In this document: positions 1 to 7,319 of the stretch, piece after piece
How the letters are laid out: the number at the start of each line of letters is the position of its first letter
Numbering within the stretch: the first letter of the stretch is position 1
DNA from: [Clostridium] citroniae WAL-17108
Lineage (GTDB): Bacteria > Bacillota > Clostridia > Lachnospirales > Lachnospiraceae
DNA length: 46,986 nucleotides
NCBI RefSeq assembly: GCF_000233455.1
Contig: NZ_JH376424.1
Coordinates: forward strand, 1 to 46,986
Direction: 5' to 3'
Position numbers and translations under genes: made by a program
Notes under the pieces: generated by a model
The model's database searches: none
What the model was told of the DNA's origin: nothing
What the model saw: the letters and a program-made list of their open reading frames with translations, nothing else

Positions 1-88
1 ACTGGCGACAACTTCACCGCCGGGACGTAGGATAGCCACGGTGCTCTTTCGTTTGGTAAACATCAATACCTACTGCGTTCATGCTCAT
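1..88 (-). pseudogene. IS110-family transposase, N-terminal fragment with frameshift
   Basis: Read on the minus strand from an ATG at 86-88, the peptide begins MSMNAVGIDV, the typical start of the DEDD (RuvC-like) domain of IS110 transposases; the Asp in GIDV is the first catalytic acid. An AAAGGAG ribosome binding site lies about 10 nt upstream (near 98-104). After GIDV the expected SKRKSTVAILRPGGEVVAS appears in another frame: one extra base at about position 57 shifts the frame and produces a stop soon after. The gene runs off the window at base 1. It is either a dead copy or carries a sequencing/assembly error; the shift is visible directly, the cause is not. Confidence 0.72.
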
Positions 89-300
89 AAAAATGTCACT
101 CCTTTATCTTAGGTAGCAATTGGTCAATACCAGTTTTACTCATTGCCCATTCAATCTACTGTGGTGTGACACGAACGCATTCCAAAGGACGGCTCAACCT
201 GCATAAAACGAATGCTGCGAATGAAGAGCTGGTTAGCAGACTTATTTACGGGCGCAAAGCCCAAGGAGGAATCCGCTATACCGATTGCTCTTACATTCTA
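1..300 (-). mobile_element. IS110-family insertion sequence, 5' end (partial)
   Basis: The minus strand carries the beginning of an IS110-type transposase (see 1-88), and the DNA upstream of it has no convincing gene. In IS110-group elements this upstream non-coding end carries the structured bridge RNA that guides recombination. That is family knowledge; here it is an inference supported only by a short perfect stem GGGC/GCCC (250-253 with 259-262) and by the length of the stretch before the next gene. The outer boundary is uncertain because IS110 elements usually lack terminal inverted repeats; 300 is a rough limit set by the leader of the amidohydrolase gene. Confidence 0.5.
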
Positions 301-380
301 ACAGCTTAAGCAACAAGATGGATAATTCCTTACTGGATGTAAGGGATATTAACCATAAATATATTGTAGTAGGAGGAATT

Positions 381-1778
381 ATGGCAGAAAATAAGATACT
401 GATCAAAAATGCGGCTGCGATCGTATGCTGTAATGGCAGGGATGATGTTTACCGGAACGCAGACATGCTTATTGAAGGGGAAAAGATCCTGGAGATCGGA
501 TACGGCATCCGGTGCGATGACGCAAAAATCCTGGACGGGAAGGATAAGTTTGTGTATCCGGGCCTGGTCAACACCCATCACCATTTTTTCCAGACCTTTG
601 TCAGGAATCTGGCAACCATTGATTACCCCAATATGCTGGTGGTGGAGTGGCTGGACAAGATATACCGGATTTTTCAGAGGATTGACTCGGATGTGATCTA
701 TTATTCATCCCTGACCGCAATGGCAGACCTTGTAAAACATGGATGCACCACGGCCTTTGACCATCAGTACTGCTTTACGGTACACACAAAGAAGGAAGCA
801 GTGGACCGCCAGATGGAGGCGGCCTCCCGGATCGGCATTCGCTATCACGCGGGCAGGGGGACCAATACGCTTCCAAGAAGCCAGGGGAGTACCATACCTG
901 ATGATATGAGGGAAACCACCGGGGAATTTATACAGGACACAAGGCGCCTGATCCACACATACCATGATCCGGAGCCATTTTCCATGAAACAGATCGTCAT
1001 CGCACCATGCCAGCCCGTGAACTGCTACGAGGACACATTTATCCAATCGGTCAAACTGTCAAAGGAGACCGGGGCAAGGCTTCACACCCACCTGGGGGAA
1101 GGGGAAAATGACATCATGGAAAAGCGCTGGGGAATGCGCACACTTGACTGGTGCAGGCGGATCGGCTTTCTGGGTGAGAACACCTGGTTTGCCCACTGCT
1201 GGGAGCTGACGGATGAGGAGTACAAGGTGCTGGGTGCCAATGGCTGCGGCATTTCACACTGTCCATCCCCCGCCATCCTGGGAGGTTTCCCCATCCTTGA
1301 AATGAAAAAACTGATGGATTACGGCGTCCTTCTAAGCCTGGGCTGTGATGGTTCGGCCACCAATGACAGCAGCAACCTCCTGGACTCCATCCGCACAGCC
1401 TACATGATGCAGTGTTACCACAGCAAAGAGCGGGGCGGCGGTGTTTCCGCCTATGAGATCCTTAAGCAGGCCACGGTTAACGGCGCCAGAACCCTTGGCA
1501 GGGAGGACATCGGTTCCCTGGAAGAGGGCAAAGCCGCGGATCTGTTTATGATTGACGCTGGGACGCTGGAACTGGCAGGGGCTGTCCACGACCCGCGCAA
1601 CATCATAGGCAGGGTGGGTCTGACCGGCAATGTTTACATGACCATGGTAAACGGCAGGGTGGTCTATGAAAATGGAAGGCTTGTGAACGTGGATGAAAGA
1701 GGGCTGGCGAAAGAGGGGGAAAGGATCTGTGACAAAGTGCTGAGAGAACCTTGTGAGGCATTCCACAACCTGTTTTGA
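381..1778 (+). CDS. Amidohydrolase, 8-oxoguanine deaminase-like
   Basis: A 465-residue metal-dependent hydrolase of the COG0402 (AtzB/SsnA/8-oxoguanine deaminase) group, which removes an amino group from a purine or related heterocycle in the cytoplasm. Metal ligands are visible: His66 and His68 in NTHHHFF, His237 in HTHLGE with Glu240, His272 in FAHCWE, and Asp323 in GCDGSATND. The GLVNTHHH and CDGSATNDSSN segments resemble bacterial 8-oxoguanine deaminases more than S-adenosylhomocysteine/MTA deaminases, but the substrate cannot be fixed from sequence. The ATG at 381 is chosen because AGGAGGAA lies just upstream (371-378); a longer reading from TTG 285 has no ribosome binding site and would enter the IS end. 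It appears to be monocistronic and ends at the hairpin at 1821. Confidence 0.85.
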   Translation: MAENKILIKNAAAIVCCNGRDDVYRNADMLIEGEKILEIGYGIRCDDAKILDGKDKFVYPGLVNTHHHFFQTFVRNLATIDYPNMLVVEWLDKIYRIFQRIDSDVIYYSSLTAMADLVKHGCTTAFDHQYCFTVHTKKEAVDRQMEAASRIGIRYHAGRGTNTLPRSQGSTIPDDMRETTGEFIQDTRRLIHTYHDPEPFSMKQIVIAPCQPVNCYEDTFIQSVKLSKETGARLHTHLGEGENDIMEKRWGMRTLDWCRRIGFLGENTWFAHCWELTDEEYKVLGANGCGISHCPSPAILGGFPILEMKKLMDYGVLLSLGCDGSATNDSSNLLDSIRTAYMMQCYHSKERGGGVSAYEILKQATVNGARTLGREDIGSLEEGKAADLFMIDAGTLELAGAVHDPRNIIGRVGLTGNVYMTMVNGRVVYENGRLVNVDERGLAKEGERICDKVLREPCEAFHNLF

Positions 1779-1820
1779 AATAACTTGTTCTAATGATAAC
1801 CTGTTCTGAAAAAGACAGAG

Positions 1821-1865
1821 AAGGACCGGTAATGTGACTGGGTCAGTCGCATCCGGTCCTTTTTC
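1821..1865. terminator. Intrinsic terminator between convergent genes
   Basis: AAGGACCGG (1821-1829) pairs with CCGGTCCTT (1853-1861), with an inner GACT/AGTC stem, and is followed on the plus strand by a T run to 1865. The A-rich left flank gives a weaker U-rich tail on the minus strand, so it may serve both the amidohydrolase and the opposing DUF4397 gene. Confidence 0.85.
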
Positions 1866-1869
1866 CGCT

Positions 1870-2778
1870 TTAGTTGGAGACCACCATGGTCCTCAGGCCT
1901 TCGGTTGCATTGGGCGCATTGAAGATATACAGTGTATAGGACATATTGGCGCTCATGTTGGCAGTGGCGGTGGCTACATAGGTAGAAGGGAACGCACCGG
2001 TTCTGGCAATGTAGAGCTGATACCATCCCGGGTAAAAACTGGTATAGGGCGTGACCTCCCGGTACCGCACGTTGGTGAAGGCAGTGTAGGAATTGTTCTG
2101 GTTCCCGATGGACACATCAAAGGGCCCCAGGTTCTGTGACAGGTTGCAGGTACGCAGGCAGCTGTTTCCCGAAGGAGCATTGCAGGAAATGTCGGAGATT
2201 TCCATGATGTCCAGTCCGCTGGCCGTGTTGATGATGGCAATGGTCATGGAGGAGGATGCGCTCACCTGAATGGATTTCTGGATGTACACATACCCGTTGG
2301 CGCCGGAAACAGTTACGGTCTGTGTTCCGGATGCAGACTGCACATAGCTGGTGATATCGCCGTTAGCCAGTCCGCTGGCCACCATCCAGTTGCCCAGATA
2401 CACATAAAATGGCTGATATCCGGTGGAGGCATTGAGGAAGCGCACACGGCCAAAGCTGGTGGCCGTACAGTTAAAGCATGGGAAGGTTATGCCTGGGATC
2501 ACGGTTACGGACCCGCCTGTGCCTCCTGGGAATACAGGGCGGAAAATAGGCGGGAAGGGCCGGTTGCCGCTGTCCACAGGACCGCCTTCACCCGGGTTTG
2601 GAAGGGGGATCACAGGGATGCCGCCGTTATCAGTACCATTGCCGCTGTCCACAGGGCCGCCTTCGCCTGGATTGGGAAGAGGAGTAATGGGGATGTCTGC
2701 CTCGCTTGTTTCAGCAGCGTTTAAAACAGCATCCGGATACTCATTCACTCTGTCTGTATGATAGGGTTGGTTATTCAT
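1870..2778 (-). CDS. DUF4397-like protein with PGEGG repeats
   Basis: A 302-residue protein without signal peptide or membrane segment. Residues about 25-70 hold 1.8 copies of a 25-residue Pro/Gly repeat with the core PLPNPGEGGPVDSGN, also visible as a 75-bp repeat in the DNA near 2566 and 2641. Residues about 105-200 look like a DUF4397 beta-sandwich (VRFLNAS, then VYLGNWMVASGLANGDITSY). The last 100 residues may be a second, divergent copy. Cysteines cluster in FPCFNC and in a CNAPSGNSCLRTC segment. A GAGG ribosome binding site precedes the ATG. The function is unknown. The missing signal peptide, the Pro/Gly repeat and the cysteine clusters would suit a spore-surface protein, and yqfC lies next door, but this is inference. 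Confidence 0.72.
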   Translation of the reverse strand: MNNQPYHTDRVNEYPDAVLNAAETSEADIPITPLPNPGEGGPVDSGNGTDNGGIPVIPLPNPGEGGPVDSGNRPFPPIFRPVFPGGTGGSVTVIPGITFPCFNCTATSFGRVRFLNASTGYQPFYVYLGNWMVASGLANGDITSYVQSASGTQTVTVSGANGYVYIQKSIQVSASSSMTIAIINTASGLDIMEISDISCNAPSGNSCLRTCNLSQNLGPFDVSIGNQNNSYTAFTNVRYREVTPYTSFYPGWYQLYIARTGAFPSTYVATATANMSANMSYTLYIFNAPNATEGLRTMVVSN

Positions 2779-2803
2779 AAAGACCTCGCTGATTCATTGA
2801 TTC

Positions 2804-2831
2804 AGTATAGTCTATTCAGGTGATGGTACAA
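2804..2831 (-). promoter_or_regulatory. Candidate promoter of the DUF4397 gene
   Basis: On the minus strand TTGTAC (2826-2831) is followed after 16 bp by TATACT (2804-2809), about 25 bp before the start codon. It fits a sigma-A promoter moderately well. Confidence 0.4.
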
Positions 2832-2860
2832 ATGTGAGTGTTTTTTGAAAAAAGGGAACT

Positions 2861-2888
2861 GCATTTTTCACCAGTTTATGCATATAAT
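2861..2888 (+). promoter_or_regulatory. Candidate SigE-type sporulation promoter of yqfC
   Basis: GCATTTT (2861-2867), 13 bp, then CATATAAT (2881-2888). This is close to the Bacillus SigE consensus (KMATATT, 13-15 bp, CATACANT). In B. subtilis yqfC and yqfD belong to the SigE regulon, so position and sequence agree. No good sigma-A promoter is seen between here and the yqfC start. Confidence 0.5.
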
Positions 2889-2921
2889 AAAAAGAACCAG
2901 TGTATCAGGAGCGTGGGATGT

Positions 2922-3191
2922 ATGTCATGGGAACCAAAGAAAACAGCTGTGTCTGCACTGGGGCTTCCCCGGGATGTGGTCCTGGGAGACGTGCTTGTGA
3001 ACTTTGTGGGCCGCGGCGAGGTGAACGTGGAAAATTACAGGAGCATCCTTATTTATACAGATACTCTGGTAAAACTGCAGGCAAAAAACTGTAAGGTCCT
3101 GATTCACGGAAGCCGTTTGAGGATTGATTATTATACGGCAGAGGAGATGAAGATAACCGGTCAGATCACATCGCTGGAATTTGAAACATAA
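2922..3191 (+). CDS. yqfC: Sporulation protein YqfC
   Basis: An 89-residue protein of the YqfC/YabP-like family, made in the mother cell during sporulation in Bacillus; its biochemical role is unknown. The family pattern is visible: LPRDVVLG near the N terminus, then NYRSILIYTDTLVKLQ and VLIHGSRLRIDYYTAEEM. The ATG at 2922 is chosen because AGGAG (2907-2911) lies 10 nt upstream and the peptide then has the usual family length; the upstream in-frame extension shows no family features. It is the first gene of an operon with yqfD, phoH and ybeY, the conserved Firmicute order. Confidence 0.9.
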   Translation: MSWEPKKTAVSALGLPRDVVLGDVLVNFVGRGEVNVENYRSILIYTDTLVKLQAKNCKVLIHGSRLRIDYYTAEEMKITGQITSLEFET

Positions 3192-3234
3192 ATGGGCGGA
3201 ATGCCCAAGTGTTTATAACAAGGAGGGGGCCCGC

Positions 3235-4473
3235 TTGATTGTTTGGCTGTTACATAACTGGAACGGATATGTAAGACTCCGTCTTCACGGTTATTCACCG
3301 GAACGTTTCCTCAACCTGTGCAATGCCAGGAGGCTGGAAGTGTGGGGGCTTATATGCAACCGGGACGGGGACTATGAATTTTATATGACAGTGAAAGGGT
3401 ACCGCCGCGTAAAGCCTCTGGTGCGCAAAGCGCAGGTCAGGCTGCGTATCATCGGCCGCTTCGGTGTTCCTTTTTTTATTTATAAATACAGGAAACGCTG
3501 GTATTATGCCGCCGGTATCGGTGCCTTTTTCCTGGTACTGTATGTCATGTCCCTGTTCATATGGGATATTCAGTTTGACGGGAATTACCGGTACACCTAT
3601 GACACCCTGATCCGGTACCTGGATTCCCAGGATATCGACTACGGGATGCTAAAGTCTAAGATCAACTGTGAAAACCTTGAAAGCTCCATCCGCACCAGTT
3701 TTCCTGAGATCACCTGGGTAAGCGCCAGGGTATCCGGTACAAGGCTGCTGATCCATATTAAGGAAAATGAAGTACTGTCCATTGTGCCGGAAAAGGACGA
3801 GACGCCCTGTGACATTGTGGCGTCCCAGGCAGGGACCATTACATCCATGGTAGTCCGCCAGGGGATCGCACAAGTCTCCGTGGGGGATGAGGTGGAGGAG
3901 GGACAGGTACTGGTCAGCGGACGTGTACCGATCATTGGCGACAGTGAGGAGGAGATCAATGCATACATGGTCCACGCGGACGCGGATGTGGTGGCCAGGA
4001 CCACCAGGGAGTATGAAAAGACCATTCCGCTGCTTCACAAGGAACGGGTGCAGACAGGCCGCAAACGCCGGGGATGGTATGTAAAGGCGGGGAAATGGTC
4101 ATTTACCTTCCTGATGCCTGTAAGGGGACAGGGGGAGTGGGATTACGCCATGGAGGAGCAGCAGCTGAAGTTGTTTTCTAATTTTTACCTGCCCCTTTAC
4201 ATAGGAGATATCAAGGGGCGCGAGATGTCCGCCTATGAGAGAAATTATACCCGGGAAGAGCTGGAGCATATATCCAAAGCCATAAATTACCAGTTTGTCA
4301 AAAATTTAGAGGAAAAAGGGGTACAAATTCTTGAAAATAATGATAGAATAGAAACAAGTGTTTCTCAGTGCAGGATAAAAGGTGAACTGGTGACCCAGGA
4401 ATCCATTGTCAAAACACAGCCTGCCGCAGAACGCATGGAAGAACCTAATAGTGAACCGGAGGAGACAAGATAA
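3235..4473 (+). CDS. yqfD: Sporulation protein YqfD
   Basis: A 412-residue membrane protein of the YqfD family, paired with YqfC and needed for efficient sporulation in Bacillus (family knowledge). The N-terminal domain holds GYVRLRLHGYSPERFLNLC, typical of the family; one clear transmembrane helix (YYAAGIGAFFLVLYVMSLFI, about residues 98-117) is followed by a large extracytoplasmic domain resembling the POTRA-like part of FtsQ-type proteins. I choose the TTG at 3235 because AAGGAGGGGG lies directly upstream; an in-frame TTG at 3181 would overlap yqfC and has no ribosome binding site. The C-terminal 25 residues are acidic and probably disordered. Confidence 0.88.
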   Translation: MIVWLLHNWNGYVRLRLHGYSPERFLNLCNARRLEVWGLICNRDGDYEFYMTVKGYRRVKPLVRKAQVRLRIIGRFGVPFFIYKYRKRWYYAAGIGAFFLVLYVMSLFIWDIQFDGNYRYTYDTLIRYLDSQDIDYGMLKSKINCENLESSIRTSFPEITWVSARVSGTRLLIHIKENEVLSIVPEKDETPCDIVASQAGTITSMVVRQGIAQVSVGDEVEEGQVLVSGRVPIIGDSEEEINAYMVHADADVVARTTREYEKTIPLLHKERVQTGRKRRGWYVKAGKWSFTFLMPVRGQGEWDYAMEEQQLKLFSNFYLPLYIGDIKGREMSAYERNYTREELEHISKAINYQFVKNLEEKGVQILENNDRIETSVSQCRIKGELVTQESIVKTQPAAERMEEPNSEPEETR

Positions 4474-4479
4474 GCCTAG

Positions 4480-5541
4480 ATGAGTGTAATTGAGACGATG
4501 ATTGACATCCCCGCTGAGCATGAGAAGAATGTATGCGGGCAGTTTGACACCTACTTAAAGAAAATAGAACGTACCCTGCATGTGACCATGATCGCCAGGG
4601 ACGGAGAGATTAAGATCATAGGGCCTGAACAGACCATAGGGCAGGCCAAAAGCGTATTTAACAATTTGATCGAGCTGTCCAGAAGGGGCAACACCATTAC
4701 GGAGCAGAACGTGGATTATGCCCTGTCCCTTTCTTTTACGGAGAAAGACGGGCAGATCCTGGAGATCGATAAGGATATCATCTGCAGGACTATTACGGGT
4801 AAGCCGGTAAAGCCAAAGACCCTGGGACAGAAGAATTATGTGGATTCCATCCGTAAGAAGATGATCGTGTTCGGCATCGGACCGGCCGGTACGGGCAAGA
4901 CCTATCTGGCCATGGCCATGGCGATCCAGGCATTTAAGAACGGGGAGGTGGGACGGATTATCCTTACGCGCCCCGCCATTGAGGCCGGGGAGAAGCTGGG
5001 CTTTCTTCCGGGCGACCTGCAGAGCAAGATCGATCCATATCTGCGGCCTTTGTACGATGCCCTGTATCAGATCATGGGGGCGGAGGCGTATCTGCACAAC
5101 TCGGAGAAGGGGCTGATCGAGGTGGCCCCCCTGGCATATATGAGAGGAAGGACACTGGATAATGCCTATATTATCCTGGATGAGGCCCAGAACACCACAC
5201 CGGCCCAGATGAAGATGTTCCTTACAAGGATCGGTTTTGGCTCCAAGGTCATTGTCACCGGAGACCGGACCCAGAAGGACCTTCCCTCCGGCGCGGTCTC
5301 CGGCCTGGATACGGCCTTAAAGGTGTTAAAGAAAATTGATGATATCGGATTCTGCTATCTCACCAGTTCTGATGTGGTGCGTCATCCCCTGGTCCAGAAG
5401 ATCGTACAGGCATACGATGCCTATGAGCAGAAGAACGAGCAGAGGAATGAACAGAGGAACGAGCCAAGGAATGAGCAAAAGGGTTCGGGGAGTGAAAAGC
5501 GCGGACGCCGGCCCGGCGCGGGAATGTACCGGGAACGGTAA
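4480..5541 (+). CDS. phoH: PhoH family ATPase
   Basis: A 353-residue PhoH-like P-loop ATPase, a cytoplasmic NTPase linked to RNA metabolism and consistently found beside ybeY. An N-terminal region of about 110 residues precedes the PhoH core. The Walker A motif GPAGTGKT is at 134-141, Walker B is in YIILDEAQN, and GDRTQKDLP forms a conserved sensor region. The last 35 residues differ from the family: a low-complexity run with NEQR-type units, then a basic tail. The DNA there consists of near-repeats, and the stop codon sits inside the first unit of the 22-bp array at 5522, so the C terminus may have grown by repeat expansion. It starts 6 bp after yqfD. Confidence 0.93.
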   Translation: MSVIETMIDIPAEHEKNVCGQFDTYLKKIERTLHVTMIARDGEIKIIGPEQTIGQAKSVFNNLIELSRRGNTITEQNVDYALSLSFTEKDGQILEIDKDIICRTITGKPVKPKTLGQKNYVDSIRKKMIVFGIGPAGTGKTYLAMAMAIQAFKNGEVGRIILTRPAIEAGEKLGFLPGDLQSKIDPYLRPLYDALYQIMGAEAYLHNSEKGLIEVAPLAYMRGRTLDNAYIILDEAQNTTPAQMKMFLTRIGFGSKVIVTGDRTQKDLPSGAVSGLDTALKVLKKIDDIGFCYLTSSDVVRHPLVQKIVQAYDAYEQKNEQRNEQRNEPRNEQKGSGSEKRGRRPGAGMYRER

Positions 5542-5609
5542 AAGAATGTACCGGAAACGGTAGGAGAATGCACCGGGAACGGTAAAAGAATATACCGGGA
5601 ACGGTAAAA
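5522..5609 (+). repeat. Four tandem 22-bp repeats, each a GNRA mini-hairpin
   Basis: Units begin at 5522, 5544, 5566 and 5588. Each reads GAATNNACCGGNAACGGTA plus three purines, with few differences. As RNA each folds as UACCG-GGAA-CGGUA, a five-pair stem with a GNRA loop; unit 2 has GAAA instead of GGAA, which keeps the GNRA rule, and unit 3 loses only the outermost pair. The phoH stop codon (5539-5541) lies in unit 1, and the rest lies in the phoH-ybeY gap. No T run follows, so this is not an ordinary terminator. Confidence 0.85.
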
Positions 5610-5658
5610 AGGAAAGCCCCTGGCCGGATGGACCGGGGAAGTCAAGGAGAAGCTACTG

Positions 5659-6156
5659 ATGACAATATCCATTGAATATGAAGCTGAGAAAAAGCTGGAT
5701 CTTCCCTATGAGGAGATCATTAACGACATTGTGCTGGCATCGCTGGACTATGAGGAATGCCCTTATGAGGCTGAGGTGAACGTGATCCTCACGGACAATG
5801 ACGCCATCCAGGAGATCAACCGTGAACACCGCTGTATAGACGCGCCCACGGACGTGCTTTCATTTCCCATGGTGGACTATAAAGTTCCATCGGATTTTGA
5901 CCATGTGGAGGATGCGGTGGAGGATTATTTTAATCCTGAGACAGGGGAACTGATACTGGGGGATATTGTTATTTCCGTGGACAAGGTAGAGGAACAGGCG
6001 GACAAGTATGGCCATTCCCAGACCCGTGAGCTTGCGTTCCTGGTGGCCCACAGCATGCTGCATCTTTGCGGTTATGACCACATGGAGGACGGGGAACGGG
6101 AGCAGATGGAGGAAAGACAGAAGAAAATACTGGAAACCAGGGGGTACACAAGATGA
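5659..6156 (+). CDS. ybeY: Endoribonuclease YbeY (16S rRNA maturation)
   Basis: A 165-residue zinc-dependent endoribonuclease that matures the 3' end of 16S rRNA and takes part in ribosome quality control. The zinc motif HSMLHLCGYDH gives His131, His135 and His141; the family block TDVLSFP is also present. The length is normal for clostridial YbeY. A GGAGAAG ribosome binding site precedes the ATG. The gene follows phoH as in most Firmicutes, though the yqfF-type HD hydrolase, dgkA and era seen in Bacillus are absent here. Its end overlaps the next gene by 4 bp (ATGA), suggesting translational coupling. Confidence 0.95.
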   Translation: MTISIEYEAEKKLDLPYEEIINDIVLASLDYEECPYEAEVNVILTDNDAIQEINREHRCIDAPTDVLSFPMVDYKVPSDFDHVEDAVEDYFNPETGELILGDIVISVDKVEEQADKYGHSQTRELAFLVAHSMLHLCGYDHMEDGEREQMEERQKKILETRGYTR

Positions 6157-7310
6157 GAAAAAGGCTCAGATGGATAGCGGCGGTTGTGGCGGCGGCCGGT
6201 CTTATGGCCGGGTGCGCAAAGGAGGCAAGTGTGGATGTTACAGCTGAGTCCGTACCGGAACCTCCTGCCGTGACCACGGAAGCTGAGCCAGAGATCTTCA
6301 TCCATTCGGAAACCGAACCCGTGGCGGATGACAGTCCCTATGACTACTATCTGCCTGAGGAACGGGTGGAAAAAGACGGCATGATACGCAGTTATCTGAC
6401 GGGAGAGATGGTGCCTGCCTCCCAGGGCGTCCGGCGTCCGGCCGCTGTAATGATGAGCAACGACAAGGAGGCCAGACCCCAGTACGGCATCAACCGCGCC
6501 GGCGTGGTCTATGAGGCGCCGGTGGAAGGCACCATGAACCGCTATATGTCTCTGATCGAGGATTATGACGATCTGGAGCGCATTGGTTCCGTGCGCAGCT
6601 GCCGCACCTATTACACCTATTTTGCCAGGGAGTTTGATGCGGTCTATGTCCACTACGGGCAGAGCACCTTTGCGAAGCCATATCTGAGCAATGTGGATAA
6701 TATTAATGGCCTGGAGGCCATCGGAGGCACGGCATTTTACAGGAGCAGGGACAAGAAACAGCCCCATAACGCCTACACAAGCGGGGAACGTATCCAGGCT
6801 TCCATCCGGAAGCTGGGCTATACCCAGGATTACGATCCGTCCTACCAGGGGCATTACCGGTTTGCCAGGGATGGGAAAGGTGTGTCCCTGGAGGAACGTC
6901 CCGGGGTCATGGATGCGGTGACGATAAAGCCGGGATATGTGATGAACCAGGCGTATTTTGTATATGAACCCTCTGACGGGCTATATCACCGGTACCAGTA
7001 CGGGGGCGTGCATCAGGGGGATGAAGGGCCGATTACGGCTAAGAATGTGATCTTCCAGTATTGCCAGTCCGGCTATTATGCCACCACCGAGTATCTGAAT
7101 ATCAATGTACATACCTCTGACTGCGGGTATTTTATGACAGAGGGCAAGGCCATCCCCATCAGCTGGGAAAAGGATGGGGAGTTTGGGGTCACTCATTACT
7201 ATGACCAGGAGCACAATGAGATCGTGTTAAACCAGGGGCAGACATGGGTCTGCATCATCTCCACCAAGGATTTTGCCAAGTCGGAAATAATTGGAAATGA
7301 GGGCGCATAA
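6153..7310 (+). CDS. DUF3048 lipoprotein (YerB-like)
   Basis: A 385-residue putative lipoprotein. The N terminus has a basic start, a hydrophobic stretch and the lipobox LMAGC with Cys21 as the lipidated residue, then a disordered, acidic linker to about residue 60. The rest matches the two-part DUF3048 family of Bacillus YerB: RPAAVMMSNDKEARPQYGINRA opens the first domain, RIGSVRSCRTYY follows, and the second domain covers roughly residues 250-380. The molecular role is unknown; YerB-type proteins are found on the outer face of the membrane. It is coupled to ybeY by a 4-bp overlap and lies 9 bp before the flippase gene. Confidence 0.85.
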   Translation: MRKRLRWIAAVVAAAGLMAGCAKEASVDVTAESVPEPPAVTTEAEPEIFIHSETEPVADDSPYDYYLPEERVEKDGMIRSYLTGEMVPASQGVRRPAAVMMSNDKEARPQYGINRAGVVYEAPVEGTMNRYMSLIEDYDDLERIGSVRSCRTYYTYFAREFDAVYVHYGQSTFAKPYLSNVDNINGLEAIGGTAFYRSRDKKQPHNAYTSGERIQASIRKLGYTQDYDPSYQGHYRFARDGKGVSLEERPGVMDAVTIKPGYVMNQAYFVYEPSDGLYHRYQYGGVHQGDEGPITAKNVIFQYCQSGYYATTEYLNINVHTSDCGYFMTEGKAIPISWEKDGEFGVTHYYDQEHNEIVLNQGQTWVCIISTKDFAKSEIIGNEGA

Positions 7311-7319
7311 CAAAGAGAT

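Noticed and set aside
5522..5609. Repeats considered as a CRISPR array or rho-independent terminator
   Set aside because: Units are contiguous without spacers, and no T run follows the hairpins.
6072..6854. Long open frame on the minus strand (260 codons) opposite ybeY and the DUF3048 gene
   Set aside because: It mirrors two well-recognised genes, has no family match, and overlaps them completely; it is a product of codon bias on the other strand.
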